A DNA stretch of 64,000 bases from an uncultured Anaerolineae bacterium (GCA_905479495.1 CAJQMR010000037.1:1-64000), one strand, 5' to 3'. Shown: positions 53,086-63,402, counted from the stretch's first letter. Made by a program: numbers and translations. Notes: generated by a model not told the origin, from the letters alone.

Positions 53086-55496
53086 AGCACCTCCTGGATA
53101 GACTGTGGAAGCGAAAAATAGAACGTGGCTCCCCGATTAACCTTCCCCTCAGCCCAGGTTCGGCCGCCATGTCGGTTGATAATTCGGTGTACGTTTGCCA
53201 GGCCGATCCCACTGCCTTCAAATTCATCGACCCGGTGTAGGCGCTGAAAAACCCCAAAAAGTTTGTCGGCATAAGTCATATCAAAGCCTGCGCCATTATC
53301 ACGGACGTAGACAATCGTTTCTGCGTTCTGATTCGGTAAACAACCGATTTCAATTTCCGCCGTCTGCCGCTGCTGGGTAAATTTCAAGGCGTTGCCGATG
53401 AGATTGGCCAACGCAGCCCGCAGCATTGCTGGGTCACCAATAACGGTGGGCAAATCCGCAATATGCCAATGGACGAACCTGCCCTGTGTCTCCGGTTCAT
53501 ACTCTCGGATAATTTCTTGCACCAGAACACCTAATTCAACCCGCTTTTTCGCTATCTTGCAGCGACCCATTCGAGAAAAGGCGAGCAGATCGTCAATCAA
53601 GACGCTCATGCGTTTGGCCGCATCCGAGATGATATCCATATAGTGTTGGCTGCGTTCATCGAGCGTTTCCGTCGTTCTTTTTTGTAGCAGTTCCAGAAAT
53701 CCATCAATGTGGCGCAGTGGGGCGCGCAAATCATGTGATACCGAATAAGCGAAGGCCTCAAGCTCCTTGTTCGCCGCTTCCAATTGAGCAGTGCGCTCAA
53801 CAACCCGCTGTTCAAGTTCCTGGTTCATTTTCTGAATTTCTTCCTCCGCTTGTTTGCGTTCGGTGACGTCGCGTCCTATGGCCAGGACGCCTGTGATCGC
53901 GCCATCCATTCCTCGTTCAGCGACGAAGCGAATATTATGAAAGCGTGTGCCTTCTCCCTTGTCTGGCATGACAAGATCCATCTCGGCATCTTTTCCGGTT
54001 TTGAGAACCTGGGCAACCTTTTCGTGGTATGCGCGGGACTCGTTTATGAGGGCCGCTTCTACGGGGGTCGGGCCAAGCATTTCGGATGCTGGATGTCCCA
54101 GGGTCTTTTCCAGAGAGGGATTGACATAGACGGTCTGGCAGTTGACATCGTATCGAGCAATATTGTCCGGGCTATTCTCAGCCAGGGTGCGGAATTTCCT
54201 TTCTTGTGCGGCCAGCGCTTCTACCATCTGTTTGCGCTCAGTGATGTCGCGAGCCAGAGAGACCGCGAAGCGGCGTTCTCCCTGACGGAGCGGTCGGGTG
54301 CGGACTTCAACCGGGAACACGCTCCCGTCCTTCCGGCGGTGCTGAGTGTCAAACGCGATCACTTCTCCGGTATCCAGTCGCGCATTCATTTGGTCAATGA
54401 AGGAGTGGTCAGTACCCACATCGAAATCATAGGGTGTCATCCCAACCAGTTCCTGGCGGCTGTAGCCCAGACTCTCGCAAGCCTGACGGTTCACATCCAG
54501 GACAGTTCCCCGCTCGTCATGCAGGAAGAAGGCATCGGCCGCGTGTTCCACGAGGGTGCGGAAGCGGGCCTCGCTGGCGCGGAGTTGGTCCTCGGCTAAC
54601 CGAAGGTCGGTGATGTCATAGTTGATACCGGTCATGCGCAAGGGCTGGCCATTATCATCCCGCACAACTTGACCGTATGCTTTGAGGTAATGGATGCTGC
54701 TGTCGGGCCAGACTACACGGAACTCGGTGTCGTACGGCCGTTCCCCCCGGCGCGCCTGTTTCGAGATTTCATCACTGAAAGCACGGTCATCAGGGTGGAT
54801 ACCTTGCAGCCAGGCCTCATATGCACCGGCAAAGTCTTCTTTTTTGACGCCGTACAGTTCATACATTCTGTCATCCCAGAGCAGCTCGTTTTTTTCAAGG
54901 TCCCAATCCCAAACTCCCAAATGGGCGGCGCGGGTAGCCAGGGAGAAACGTTCATTCATTTGTTTCAGCTCTTCGGTACGTTTTTTAACCCTGTCCTCCA
55001 ACTTGTAACGAGCCTTCTCCAAAAGAAGTTTCTGCATCCTGTTTTCCAAAGAAAGTGCCACATAGTTAGCTAGATTTTTTAGAAAAGGCCAATAAGGCTC
55101 AAAAGTGTCTTTTGAATCAATGCGAAAAATGAAAAAACCGAAGGTATGCTCCGCTGTGTTCAGGGGAATAACCCGCCGATCCTGCTGCGTGACCCACCCG
55201 CAGGAAAAGTTAGTGGGCATCACCAACCGTTCCCCCTCTTTTTTTCGTAAAGCCATACATTCGCTGCAGATTTCGTTGCCAGCGCCAATAGGTGCAACCG
55301 CATTTCCCAGACAAACAAAACAAGAGGCTATGCCAGGCAATTTGCTAAATGCCTCAGAAAAAAACTCTGCTATTCGTGTTTCATCAGGCAGAACAAACAG
55401 CAGGTTTTGCGCAGCAAGGAGTTGCCCCAGAATCCGGGCATCCACGCGCTGCCAATCCTGATCTTGATTGTCTTTCTGGTGCTCCGCTTCATTCAT
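53082..55496 (-). CDS. multi-PAS sensor histidine kinase with Cys-rich N-terminal sensor
   Basis: 804 residues. Residues about 20-150 form a GAF-like or unknown sensor with cysteines SCFVCLGN and ICSECMALRKK (two C-x2-C pairs, possible metal or redox site), then a coiled-coil linker. Three PAS domains follow: about 180-315 (NERFSLATRAAHLGVWDWDL), 315-440 (EARFRTLVEHAADAFFLHDE), 440-565. The kinase core is of the phytochrome/Cph1 type: FAYSVSHDLRAPLRHIDGF (phospho-His about 590), NLIGNALKFTQQ, VRDNGAGFDM, GSGIGLANVHRI. No TM segment. It overlaps the MEDS gene by 8 bases upstream and the response regulator by 4 downstream: a three-gene coupled unit. Confidence 0.92.
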   Translation of the reverse strand: MNEAEHQKDNQDQDWQRVDARILGQLLAAQNLLFVLPDETRIAEFFSEAFSKLPGIASCFVCLGNAVAPIGAGNEICSECMALRKKEGERLVMPTNFSCGWVTQQDRRVIPLNTAEHTFGFFIFRIDSKDTFEPYWPFLKNLANYVALSLENRMQKLLLEKARYKLEDRVKKRTEELKQMNERFSLATRAAHLGVWDWDLEKNELLWDDRMYELYGVKKEDFAGAYEAWLQGIHPDDRAFSDEISKQARRGERPYDTEFRVVWPDSSIHYLKAYGQVVRDDNGQPLRMTGINYDITDLRLAEDQLRASEARFRTLVEHAADAFFLHDERGTVLDVNRQACESLGYSRQELVGMTPYDFDVGTDHSFIDQMNARLDTGEVIAFDTQHRRKDGSVFPVEVRTRPLRQGERRFAVSLARDITERKQMVEALAAQERKFRTLAENSPDNIARYDVNCQTVYVNPSLEKTLGHPASEMLGPTPVEAALINESRAYHEKVAQVLKTGKDAEMDLVMPDKGEGTRFHNIRFVAERGMDGAITGVLAIGRDVTERKQAEEEIQKMNQELEQRVVERTAQLEAANKELEAFAYSVSHDLRAPLRHIDGFLELLQKRTTETLDERSQHYMDIISDAAKRMSVLIDDLLAFSRMGRCKIAKKRVELGVLVQEIIREYEPETQGRFVHWHIADLPTVIGDPAMLRAALANLIGNALKFTQQRQTAEIEIGCLPNQNAETIVYVRDNGAGFDMTYADKLFGVFQRLHRVDEFEGSGIGLANVHRIINRHGGRTWAEGKVNRGATFYFSLPQSIQEVL

Positions 55497-56118
55497 GATG
55501 TTCTCGGTTTTTCAGGAACTCCTCTGGCTGAATGTAATAGGGATTCTGAACTATCTTTCCCTGGGCAATCATGTAAGGGTGTACCTGGAGTACTTTGAAC
55601 AGTGTGGCTCCATCAAAAAGACGGGCATCATATTGGCACATGCCGACGTGGGGAAAAGGGTCTTTTATCATATTGAGACCAACTTCATATTCTAACAAAC
55701 GGTCAGCGTCCAGAATGTCCCTAAGCACCCAGGTCATTTCGCCTGCGACGCGCGAGCCAGTGTAGCTTGTCTGTCTAAGCATCGTGTAGCGGGCCGCCAC
55801 GTTGTCTAGAACCTCTTGGGGCATAAAGCGTCCGCTTGGACAATAAGCAGCCTCGGCTTTGATGACACCGAAAGCACCAGCTTCTTCGGCTTTTAGGAAG
55901 TCCTCCCCAGTTTCCGAAAGCCAGGCGAGAACATCTTCCCGTGGGGTCGCATCAGCGAAATAGCCGACGAATTCGCCCTGTTCCAGGCCAGCGGCCAGAT
56001 ATGCGGAAACGATTTTTCGTCGCTGCTCTTCATTGTCATAAATCAGACAGATGTGATGGCAATCCGGCAAGATTTCTTGGGTGAATCCCATGTCGATGTC
56101 CGGTTCTTTGCCGCTCAT
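55489..56118 (-). CDS. MEDS domain protein
   Basis: 209 residues, MEDS (methanogen/methylotroph, DcmR sensory) domain: CHHICLIYDNEEQRRKIVSA, LEQGEFVGYFAD, GEMTWVLRDI, MCQYDARLFDGATLFKVLQV, HPYMIAQGKIVQNPYYIQPE. MEDS proteins are soluble sensory modules often encoded next to histidine kinases; the ligand is unknown, though hydrocarbon derivatives have been proposed. It overlaps the kinase start by 8 bases, so it probably feeds signal to that kinase. Confidence 0.85.
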   Translation of the reverse strand: MSGKEPDIDMGFTQEILPDCHHICLIYDNEEQRRKIVSAYLAAGLEQGEFVGYFADATPREDVLAWLSETGEDFLKAEEAGAFGVIKAEAAYCPSGRFMPQEVLDNVAARYTMLRQTSYTGSRVAGEMTWVLRDILDADRLLEYEVGLNMIKDPFPHVGMCQYDARLFDGATLFKVLQVHPYMIAQGKIVQNPYYIQPEEFLKNREHHE

Positions 56119-56160
56119 TTTTTGTCTCCTTTCAGAAATCTAAGCCAATGATCCTTACGT

Positions 56161-59100
56161 TTAGTTTGGCACAGTCAATAATTCCGCCAGCAAAGAGCTT
56201 AGCTTGACCAGATCAAGCGGTTTTGGCAGCCAACCGGCCAGGCCCATAGTCTGTAGGTCTTCCATCTCTTTACTGAGTGGATGGCCGGTGAGCAACACCA
56301 TCGGAATGGTCAGGTTTTGTTCTTTCATTGCATAAAACAAGGCAACACCACCCATTTCTGGCATCACAACATCACTTAATACCAAATCGAATCCACTGTT
56401 ATTTTCTGCCAGGATCGTCAGTGCTTCACGGCCGTTTGTTGCTGCCAAAACTTCATAATTTAACTGGTCGAGACTGTCCTGTAGGGCTTCGCGCGTTGCC
56501 TGGTTATCTTCAACCAATAAAATCCTCTGACCCTGTCCCAATTGCAACGCAACTTTATCAGGAATCTGCGTTGCGCTGGTGCCTATATTGAGTGCTGGAA
56601 AGTACAAAAAGAATGTTGTTCCCTGCCCAACCTTTGTTGCCACATCAATGTAGCCATCATGCTGCTGAACAATGCCGTAGACTTGTGCCAACCCCAAACC
56701 GGTTCCTTCGCCAACCTCCTTGGTGGTAAAGAAAGGCTCAAAGATGTGAGAAATGGTCTCCTGGGGAATGCCGTCACCGCTATCCATTACCTCTATTTGA
56801 ATCCAATTGCCAGGAGGCAGGTCTTGTACAGGCATGGGTTTAGATTTATCGGTTTGTATATTGGCCAACCGAATGGTTAGGTTTCCCCCTTTGGGCATCG
56901 CATCGCGAGCATTGACGGCTAGATTCATGATCACCTGCTGAATACGTGAAGGATCGGCTTGAATGAAATAGGCTTCGGCAGAATAAATCAATCCAATCTG
57001 GATGTGCTCTGGCAAAGTACGCTCCAGAAGCTTCACCAGTTTTTGCATAAAAGAAATCAAATCCAATGGTTGGCGTTCCAATATGGATTGACGGCCGAAA
57101 TCAAGGATTTGCTGAATCAGGTCTGTGGCTCGATTTATCTGCTGCTCAATCGTGTGTAATCGTTCCTGAATACGCCCGGGTAATTCAGTCGTGCGTGAGA
57201 TGAGTTGGGTATAGAGGGCAATAACTGCCAGGATGTTGTTAAAATCGTGGGCGATGCCAGCTGCCAATTGCCCTACGGCTGCCAGGCGTTCTTGCCGCTG
57301 CACGCGTTGCTGAATGTCACGTTCCTGTGTAATGTCGTGCAAGACCAGCACCCATCCCCCGTTATCGGGACCATTTTCAATTGGGCGGGTGATGGCTTCG
57401 AAAATGCGATTGTGACTGGTAATTTCATGCCACAAGCCTTCAGGAGGGGAAGTTAGAAGTTCAGGCAACGGCCGTTGGCCCAAATGGGTTAAACGGCCGT
57501 TCTGAAACTCCGGTGCCAGCAGGGCCAGGTATTGCCGGGCAATTGGATTGGTTACAGTGACTGATTGGTCCTTGCTCAGCAAAATGACCCCTTCTGGGAC
57601 TGTGTTTATGATGTTGCGTACCTGCTGTGCCTGTTCCTGAATTTGGGCCAATAGCCGCTTCTGCTCTACCTCTGCTTGTTTGCGATCCGTTATGTCCTGG
57701 CAAACGATCAAAATATTTATTGTGCCGTTTGGCGCGGTAATTGCCCGGGCAAACTCATCGATCCAGAGTAGGCTGCCATCTTTGCGCAACTTGCGAAACT
57801 CTCGTCGGCTTGTCTCACCAGGATTCTGCACGCAATATTGCAGCTGATTAATAACGGCCGTTCGATCATCTTTGAAGAATACATCTAAAATGGATTGACC
57901 CTCTAATTCGTCAATCGTATACCCCAATTGGCTGGCACCAAAGGCGTTCACAGAAACGATCATCCCATCGCCATCCAGGGTAAAAAACATCGACGGATTA
58001 TCACGATACAAGGCCCGGTACCGCTCCTCGCTGGCACGTAGGGCCTCTTCCGCCCGCTTGCGCTCGGTGATATCTTCCATGATTGATGCCCATCGGTACA
58101 CCTCACCTTCCTCGTTTCGAACGGGGAAAATTTGGCTCCATACCCAACGTACGCTGCCATCCAGATGGATGATACGGTGTTCTTTACCAAAGGGGATACT
58201 CTCGAATCTTTCCTCTAGTGCCTCACGCACCCACTCCTTATCGTCAGGGTGGACGGCATCCATTATCAAATCTCGATCCTCATAAAAGCTCTTGCAGGTC
58301 CGCCCGGTTAATTCTTGGAAGGCGGGATTTACGTAGAGAACCTGACGGGTTTGGACATCACGTAACCAGACGGCTTCACGAAGCGATGAGGCAATTTGAC
58401 GAAGTCTTTCTTCGCTTTCCCGCAAGGCTTCTTCCACCTGTTTGCGCTTGGTGATGTCGCGGATAACGGCAAGTATATAATCGCGATCCAGATGAATATA
58501 GTTGATATTAATTTCAATAGGGTATATCGAGCCATCTTTGCGCAGATGTTCACTCTCTCGAACAATGCTGCCAAATTGCCGCATCTCCTCCAATATTTTT
58601 TGCCAGGATTGTTCCGCCACACGCGGGTTGATCTCGGGGACGCTGAGATTCAGAAACTCTTCGCGTGTATAGCCGAGGGCCTGGTAGGCTCGCTGATTGG
58701 CATCGAGAAAGCGGCCCGTTTCCGGGTCAATGACCTCAATGGCGTCGTAAGTGTGGTCTATGAGGGTACGGAACAAGGTAAGCGCCTCTTGTGTCCGTCT
58801 GCGTTCGCTAATATCCCGGGCCAGGGAAACAGAAAACCGTTGCCCTCCCTGCCAGAATGGGCGTCCCCGAACCTCAACCGGAAAATCGGTTCCATCCTTT
58901 CGACGGTGTCTGGTTTCGAATGCAACCTCTTCTCCGGCATCCAGCTGCGCCTCCAACTGTCTAAGGAAGGACCGGTCAAGTTCCGCATCGAATTCTTTGG
59001 GGATTTTACCGATCAGTTCCTCGCGACTGTAGCCCAAACTCTGGCAAGCCTGCTGATTTACATCCAGAATCATGCCCTTGCTATCATGTAAATAGAAAGC

Positions 59101-61596
59101 GTCCGCCGCGTGGTCTACTAGGGTACGGAAGCGAGCCTCGCTGGCCTGGAGTTCGTTTTCAGCTTGCCTGAGTTCGGTGATGTCTTGCATGATGCCAAAC
59201 ATGCGTTGGGGCTGGCCTGATTCATCCCAGGTAATATCCCCTTCGCTGCGGATGAACCTTACCTCGCCGTTAGATCGAACCACACGGTATTCCAAGTCGT
59301 AGCGCGGACCACCGCGCAGGGCCTCTTCGGCAGCGTGGGCCGCTCGGGACCGATCTTCCGGATGGATCAGCTTCTTCCACTGCTCGTGCCACTGGATTAA
59401 GTCCAGCTGCTGATGCTCCTCTGTCAATGGCAGTCCAAAGATCCGGCGGCCTTCGTCTGAAAGGGTGATGCTATCAGCCTCATAGTTTCGGTCCCACCAG
59501 CCAACATGAGCGATACGCTCGGCCTCAGCCAGTTTGCGCTCACTCTCACGCAGATTGCGGTACGCCAGCAGACTGGTTAAGACATCAGCCAGCCGTCGGC
59601 TGATCTCCTGGAAAAGCCGCTTTTCTTCCGGAGTCCAGACGCGGGGATGAGAGCATTGGTGGATCACAAACATGTAGGGCTTATCTACCTTAGGGTAAAC
59701 GGCCGTAACCAACTGGGAAGCGATCCCAAAGCGTTTAGCAACATCTGTTGCTAGAAGATGATAGTCGCTCCCTGGACCATATCCCACAGGACCATCTGAC
59801 GCTAAAATTGTCTTAAACACCCCGGCTACAGCCGGGTCCAGAGGAACTTCAAGTCCCAGGGCAAGAACACCAGGCCACTCTGGTTTAGTACGCTCCATCG
59901 GGGCTTGCCATGTATCTACTTCCGGGTCGCATGGGTAAATCAAAGCTGCCCGGTCGCAGTCGAAAATCGACAGTACTGTGTCGAGGACATTCCTCATCAT
60001 TTGCTTTAGGTCATTGGTGCCCTGCAGGGCTTGGTTAACCTGATTCATGCTTTCAAAAAAGTGAAGATTAGCTAAATGTTCCTGTTCGGCTTGTTTCTGT
60101 ACAGTAATGTCATGGGCAATACCGAGTATGCTGACAACTTTTCCGGTTACGTCCTTTTCTGGAACATACCGTATCTGGAAGATACGCTTGCCTATTTCTG
60201 TGTCCCAATACACTTCAGCTTCATTTGTAATGCCTTCGTCAATAGTTTGGTTGACCAGCCTCAAGATGACATCATTTTGTTCTGGGTCTTGGTGTTGTGG
60301 CATTTCTTGCATCGTTTTGCCGATGAACGCTTTGGCCGGTAGCCCAAATGCTTTTTCAAATGAAGGATTGACATAGGTGTATTGGCACTCTTGGTTTAAA
60401 CGAATAATAAAGTCCGGGAAGTTTTCTGCTAACATCCGAAAGCGAAGTTCATTCTCTTTAATTTCATGAATATCGTGCCCGATGCCCAATACAGAAACGA
60501 CCTGTCCATTTGGATCGAATTCTGGCACGAACCGCATATGGCCCCAGTTCATTTCACCCTGGCTTGTACGGTAGGGCATTTCAAAAGCGCACTCAGTGGC
60601 GGTATCAAACACCTGTTGTAAATAATCCAGGTAAGCTTGCGGGGTATGAATTGGCGAATGATCAGCTGGTGTTTCGTTGAGCACATCTTCGGGTGGCTGT
60701 TGAAATAGACTCATCATGGCAGGATTGACATAGGTGCGACGAAAGTTGCGATCATACCGGGCGATTCGATTAGGTGAGTTCTCGACAAGCGTACGAAAGA
60801 GATGCTCGTTCTTTACTATTTTTTCTTCTGCTAGCTTGCGCTCGGTAATGTCTAGGAGCGTGCCGATGACGCCGGTTTTTCCGCCATATTCAATTCGGCG
60901 ACCATGCACTTCGATGTCGATTACCGAACCATCTTTGCGTAGGCCACGAAAATCGTAATGGATGGACTCTTTTTCCCCCTCAACGCGACGGCGAACATTT
61001 TCGGCCACCAGGGGCCGGTCGGCCGGATAAGCCAGATCCAGCGGGCTGAGTTTATCGGTTACTTCTTCCACCTCGTAGCCAAATATGTGTGCCATGGCGG
61101 GGTTTACGTAGCGAAAGCGGTTATCCTGGATGAGGTAAATGCCGGTGAGGGAGGACTCGGCTAACAAGCGAAAGCGTTCGTTGCTTTCACGAAGTTGTTC
61201 TTCTGTTAGGCCGCGCTCGCTGATGTCGCGCACGATGCTTAGGAAACGGCCGTCTGCCAACATACGGGCACTGATTTCTACGGGGAGGAAACGGCCGTCT
61301 TTGCAGCGCAGGCGGCGTTTCTTGAGCAGGGTTGTACCCGCCCTCATCGCATTCAGTTGCAAGGGATTATTGGCCAGGTCTTCGGCGGTAACCAAATCCT
61401 CCATGGTGCGGCCAATAAGTTCCTCGCGACTGTAGCCCAGCATTTTGTAGCCGTGTCGGTTGACGTCAATACAACGCCCTTGATTGTCGGCAATAAAGAT
61501 ACCATCGGCCGCCTGTTCAAAGAGGGCTTGATATAATTCTTCCGAGACTTGATGAGGAATGTTTTGACTAACTTTTTTTGATGATTGTTGGCTCAT
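56161..61596 (-). CDS. very large multi-PAS/GAF hybrid histidine kinase
   Basis: 1811 residues from ATG 61596 (MSQQSSKKVSQNIPHQ, GGAAGG about 8 bases upstream). By eye: four PAS domains, one GAF (from EHLANLHFFESMNQVNQALQ to the ISRRLADVLTSLLAYR helix), six more PAS domains, HisKA with GIAHDFNNILAVI, HATPase (NLAVNARDAMPKGG, TGLGLAQVYGIV) and a C-terminal receiver (LLVEDNQATREA, VLSDVVMPEMGG). No TM segment, so a cytoplasmic multi-input sensor. The PAS starting EARFRTLVDHAADAFYLHD is nearly the same as one in the kinase at 53082. The last 550 residues match the hybrid kinase at 50321. Local duplication and recombination therefore built these genes. Confidence 0.92.
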   Translation of the reverse strand: MSQQSSKKVSQNIPHQVSEELYQALFEQAADGIFIADNQGRCIDVNRHGYKMLGYSREELIGRTMEDLVTAEDLANNPLQLNAMRAGTTLLKKRRLRCKDGRFLPVEISARMLADGRFLSIVRDISERGLTEEQLRESNERFRLLAESSLTGIYLIQDNRFRYVNPAMAHIFGYEVEEVTDKLSPLDLAYPADRPLVAENVRRRVEGEKESIHYDFRGLRKDGSVIDIEVHGRRIEYGGKTGVIGTLLDITERKLAEEKIVKNEHLFRTLVENSPNRIARYDRNFRRTYVNPAMMSLFQQPPEDVLNETPADHSPIHTPQAYLDYLQQVFDTATECAFEMPYRTSQGEMNWGHMRFVPEFDPNGQVVSVLGIGHDIHEIKENELRFRMLAENFPDFIIRLNQECQYTYVNPSFEKAFGLPAKAFIGKTMQEMPQHQDPEQNDVILRLVNQTIDEGITNEAEVYWDTEIGKRIFQIRYVPEKDVTGKVVSILGIAHDITVQKQAEQEHLANLHFFESMNQVNQALQGTNDLKQMMRNVLDTVLSIFDCDRAALIYPCDPEVDTWQAPMERTKPEWPGVLALGLEVPLDPAVAGVFKTILASDGPVGYGPGSDYHLLATDVAKRFGIASQLVTAVYPKVDKPYMFVIHQCSHPRVWTPEEKRLFQEISRRLADVLTSLLAYRNLRESERKLAEAERIAHVGWWDRNYEADSITLSDEGRRIFGLPLTEEHQQLDLIQWHEQWKKLIHPEDRSRAAHAAEEALRGGPRYDLEYRVVRSNGEVRFIRSEGDITWDESGQPQRMFGIMQDITELRQAENELQASEARFRTLVDHAADAFYLHDSKGMILDVNQQACQSLGYSREELIGKIPKEFDAELDRSFLRQLEAQLDAGEEVAFETRHRRKDGTDFPVEVRGRPFWQGGQRFSVSLARDISERRRTQEALTLFRTLIDHTYDAIEVIDPETGRFLDANQRAYQALGYTREEFLNLSVPEINPRVAEQSWQKILEEMRQFGSIVRESEHLRKDGSIYPIEININYIHLDRDYILAVIRDITKRKQVEEALRESEERLRQIASSLREAVWLRDVQTRQVLYVNPAFQELTGRTCKSFYEDRDLIMDAVHPDDKEWVREALEERFESIPFGKEHRIIHLDGSVRWVWSQIFPVRNEEGEVYRWASIMEDITERKRAEEALRASEERYRALYRDNPSMFFTLDGDGMIVSVNAFGASQLGYTIDELEGQSILDVFFKDDRTAVINQLQYCVQNPGETSRREFRKLRKDGSLLWIDEFARAITAPNGTINILIVCQDITDRKQAEVEQKRLLAQIQEQAQQVRNIINTVPEGVILLSKDQSVTVTNPIARQYLALLAPEFQNGRLTHLGQRPLPELLTSPPEGLWHEITSHNRIFEAITRPIENGPDNGGWVLVLHDITQERDIQQRVQRQERLAAVGQLAAGIAHDFNNILAVIALYTQLISRTTELPGRIQERLHTIEQQINRATDLIQQILDFGRQSILERQPLDLISFMQKLVKLLERTLPEHIQIGLIYSAEAYFIQADPSRIQQVIMNLAVNARDAMPKGGNLTIRLANIQTDKSKPMPVQDLPPGNWIQIEVMDSGDGIPQETISHIFEPFFTTKEVGEGTGLGLAQVYGIVQQHDGYIDVATKVGQGTTFFLYFPALNIGTSATQIPDKVALQLGQGQRILLVEDNQATREALQDSLDQLNYEVLAATNGREALTILAENNSGFDLVLSDVVMPEMGGVALFYAMKEQNLTIPMVLLTGHPLSKEMEDLQTMGLAGWLPKPLDLVKLSSLLAELLTVPN

Positions 61597-61825
61597 TGGC
61601 GTACCTTCCCATTTCTGCTGTGATATGTACTCTCTAGCGAGTGAGCATACCAACGATAGCCGTACATCTCTTCCCGGTGTGTTGAAAGCTCTAGAGAATC
61701 CTCAAGCTTACATTAATACATTATGAGTCAAAGGGGGAAAGGCGTCAATCAAAAACCCGTGACAATGGTCACTTTACTAGGGATTGATTGGCATCAATTG
61801 ATACAGATCGATAGCTTGGGGGTAT

Positions 61826-62611
61826 TTACTGCGCTTCACGCGCTGCTATCCAGGCTAGCATCTTATCGGCAACCTGTTGCCAGCCAGCTTCCAACATCAT
61901 GTCATGGGCCATGGGGAAAAAGTGAGGGTGTGTATTATATGCGTGGGCAGTGGCCTTCACTTCGTCCATTGTGAAGATAGCATCATGGCTGCCGCCCAGC
62001 ACCAACAGGGGGGTGTTGATGCGGCTCGGTTTGGGAAGATTGAGCAGCAGCATGTCTAAAAAGGCCCGGTAGGATTCGTCACCTAGAAGTTTGAAGTAGC
62101 GGTTAACTTGTTCTTGGGGCATTGTTTCCGAGAAGAATTGATGTTGGGCAAGTACGGCCGTTTCTACCAAAGGATACAAGCTCAGCTTCAAATTTAACTT
62201 GACAAACTTCCCTGGAAAATGGCGGGCAATGCGCAGCGTTACACCAATAACGCCCTGGGGTGGTGCCGATGCCAGCAAAATTGCTCCAGGCAGCGTCGCA
62301 GTTTCCAAATACTTTTGCACCAGGTAGCCGCCCATCGAATGCCCAATGATGATGGGTGGCTGGGATAGCTTAGCGGCCGTTTCGGCCACATCAGCCAGGT
62401 AATCCTTGGCGGAATGCCAGCGCAGCCCTTTTTGGCCGCTGCTCTGGCCATGTCCACGCAGGCTGGGAGCGTACACGGTGTATCCTTGCTCAGCGAAGTA
62501 GGGCAAAAAATGTTCATTCCAACACCAGGCCCCATGCCAGGCCCCATGAATAAAGAGGAGGGGTGTTTTCTTCGTTTTTTGAACGGGTTCGCGAACAAGA
62601 AGCTCAAGCAT
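61826..62611 (-). CDS. alpha/beta hydrolase
   Basis: 261 residues from ATG 62611 (MLELLVREPVQKTKKTP) with GGAAGG 6 bases upstream. Oxyanion-hole segment LLFIHGAWHGAWCWNEHFLP, PSLRGHGQSSGQK, nucleophile elbow GHSMGG (Ser about 95), acid in VLGGSHDAIFT, and His in PMAHDMMLEAGW. Resembles the MhpC/monoglyceride-lipase type with a helical cap. Stands alone between the large kinase and the divergent YccF gene. Confidence 0.85.
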   Translation of the reverse strand: MLELLVREPVQKTKKTPLLFIHGAWHGAWCWNEHFLPYFAEQGYTVYAPSLRGHGQSSGQKGLRWHSAKDYLADVAETAAKLSQPPIIIGHSMGGYLVQKYLETATLPGAILLASAPPQGVIGVTLRIARHFPGKFVKLNLKLSLYPLVETAVLAQHQFFSETMPQEQVNRYFKLLGDESYRAFLDMLLLNLPKPSRINTPLLVLGGSHDAIFTMDEVKATAHAYNTHPHFFPMAHDMMLEAGWQQVADKMLAWIAAREAQ

Positions 62612-62662
62612 GATGGACCTTCCCGGGTGCAACATTTAGGGAAAAAGTACGTAGTGTGGGTT

Positions 62663-62776
62663 GTTAAGCAAATCACAACAAGACTTTTGAATTAGGAAGC
62701 ATGGTTTCTTGTGATTTGCTCAAGTAAAAGCCAAATAGAGCTTGACTTATTCAAAAATATTTTTGGCTTTTACATA
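62663..62776. repeat. paired-hairpin dispersed element, copy 2
   Basis: Inverted relative to copy 1 at 6550-6668. The AGCAAATCACAA ... TTGTGATTTGCT hairpin is followed by GTAAAAGCCAAA ... TTTGGCTTTTAC. Bases 62707-62737 are the reverse complement of 6597-6627 with no mismatch. Lies between divergent hydrolase and YccF genes. Confidence 0.72.
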
Positions 62777-62838
62777 AATGAAAAATCTTGCGGCCATTGC
62801 GTCAATTATAATAACTGGCCGAATAATATGTGGGGATA

Positions 62839-63279
62839 ATGAAAATGACAACTGATTCTGTATCGATGAAAATAAAAGAAAATAATCCAGAGATGCCCTT
62901 TTTGTTACGGGTCATCTGGTTTTTTGTTTTTGGCTGGGAGCTGGCGGGTATTTGGATTTTGGTGGCCTGGGCGTTGAACGCGTCGATTATTGGGCTGCCG
63001 CTGGGACTGTGGATGATTGATCGGGTGCCGCAAGTGTTGACGTTGAAAGCGCGACCTGGGGCAATTGTGACGGATTTGAAAGACGGCCGTTCCCAATTCC
63101 TACCCGCCTCCAATGCCCCGTTCCTTATTCGCGCCGCCTACTTTGTACTGTTTGGCTGGTGGTTCAGCCTGCTCTGGGCGGCATTGGCCTGGCTGCTGTG
63201 CGCCACCATCATTGGCCTACCTCTGGGGATACTCATGCTAAACGGACTGCCATCGGTAACCACGTTGGCCCAAAGCTAA
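62839..63279 (+). CDS. YccF-type double-repeat membrane protein
   Basis: 146 residues from ATG 62839; GTG 62830 and ATG 62845 are alternatives. Two copies of the YccF repeat: LNASIIGLPLGLWMIDRVPQ (about 45-64) and LCATIIGLPLGILMLNGLPS (about 120-139), each preceded by two hydrophobic stretches, so about four TM helices. YccF is an uncharacterised inner-membrane family. A strong terminator follows. Confidence 0.83.
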   Translation: MKMTTDSVSMKIKENNPEMPFLLRVIWFFVFGWELAGIWILVAWALNASIIGLPLGLWMIDRVPQVLTLKARPGAIVTDLKDGRSQFLPASNAPFLIRAAYFVLFGWWFSLLWAALAWLLCATIIGLPLGILMLNGLPSVTTLAQS

Positions 63280-63301
63280 ACGCATGAGCGGAGCCATTCA
63301 T

Positions 63302-63340
63302 AAAAAGCCCATCTCGCTTTGTTCGGGATGGGCTTTTTGT
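63302..63340 (+). terminator. rho-independent terminator
   Basis: AAAAAGCCCATC ... GGATGGGCTTTTTG with T-run, 23 bases after the YccF gene. Stem about 12 bp; flanking A and T runs allow use in both directions. Confidence 0.9.
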
Positions 63341-63402
63341 GTACGCTTGTGTCCTCTAATGGATTATCGTCATTTATTACTTACCTGTTAACCTTTACCG
63401 AT

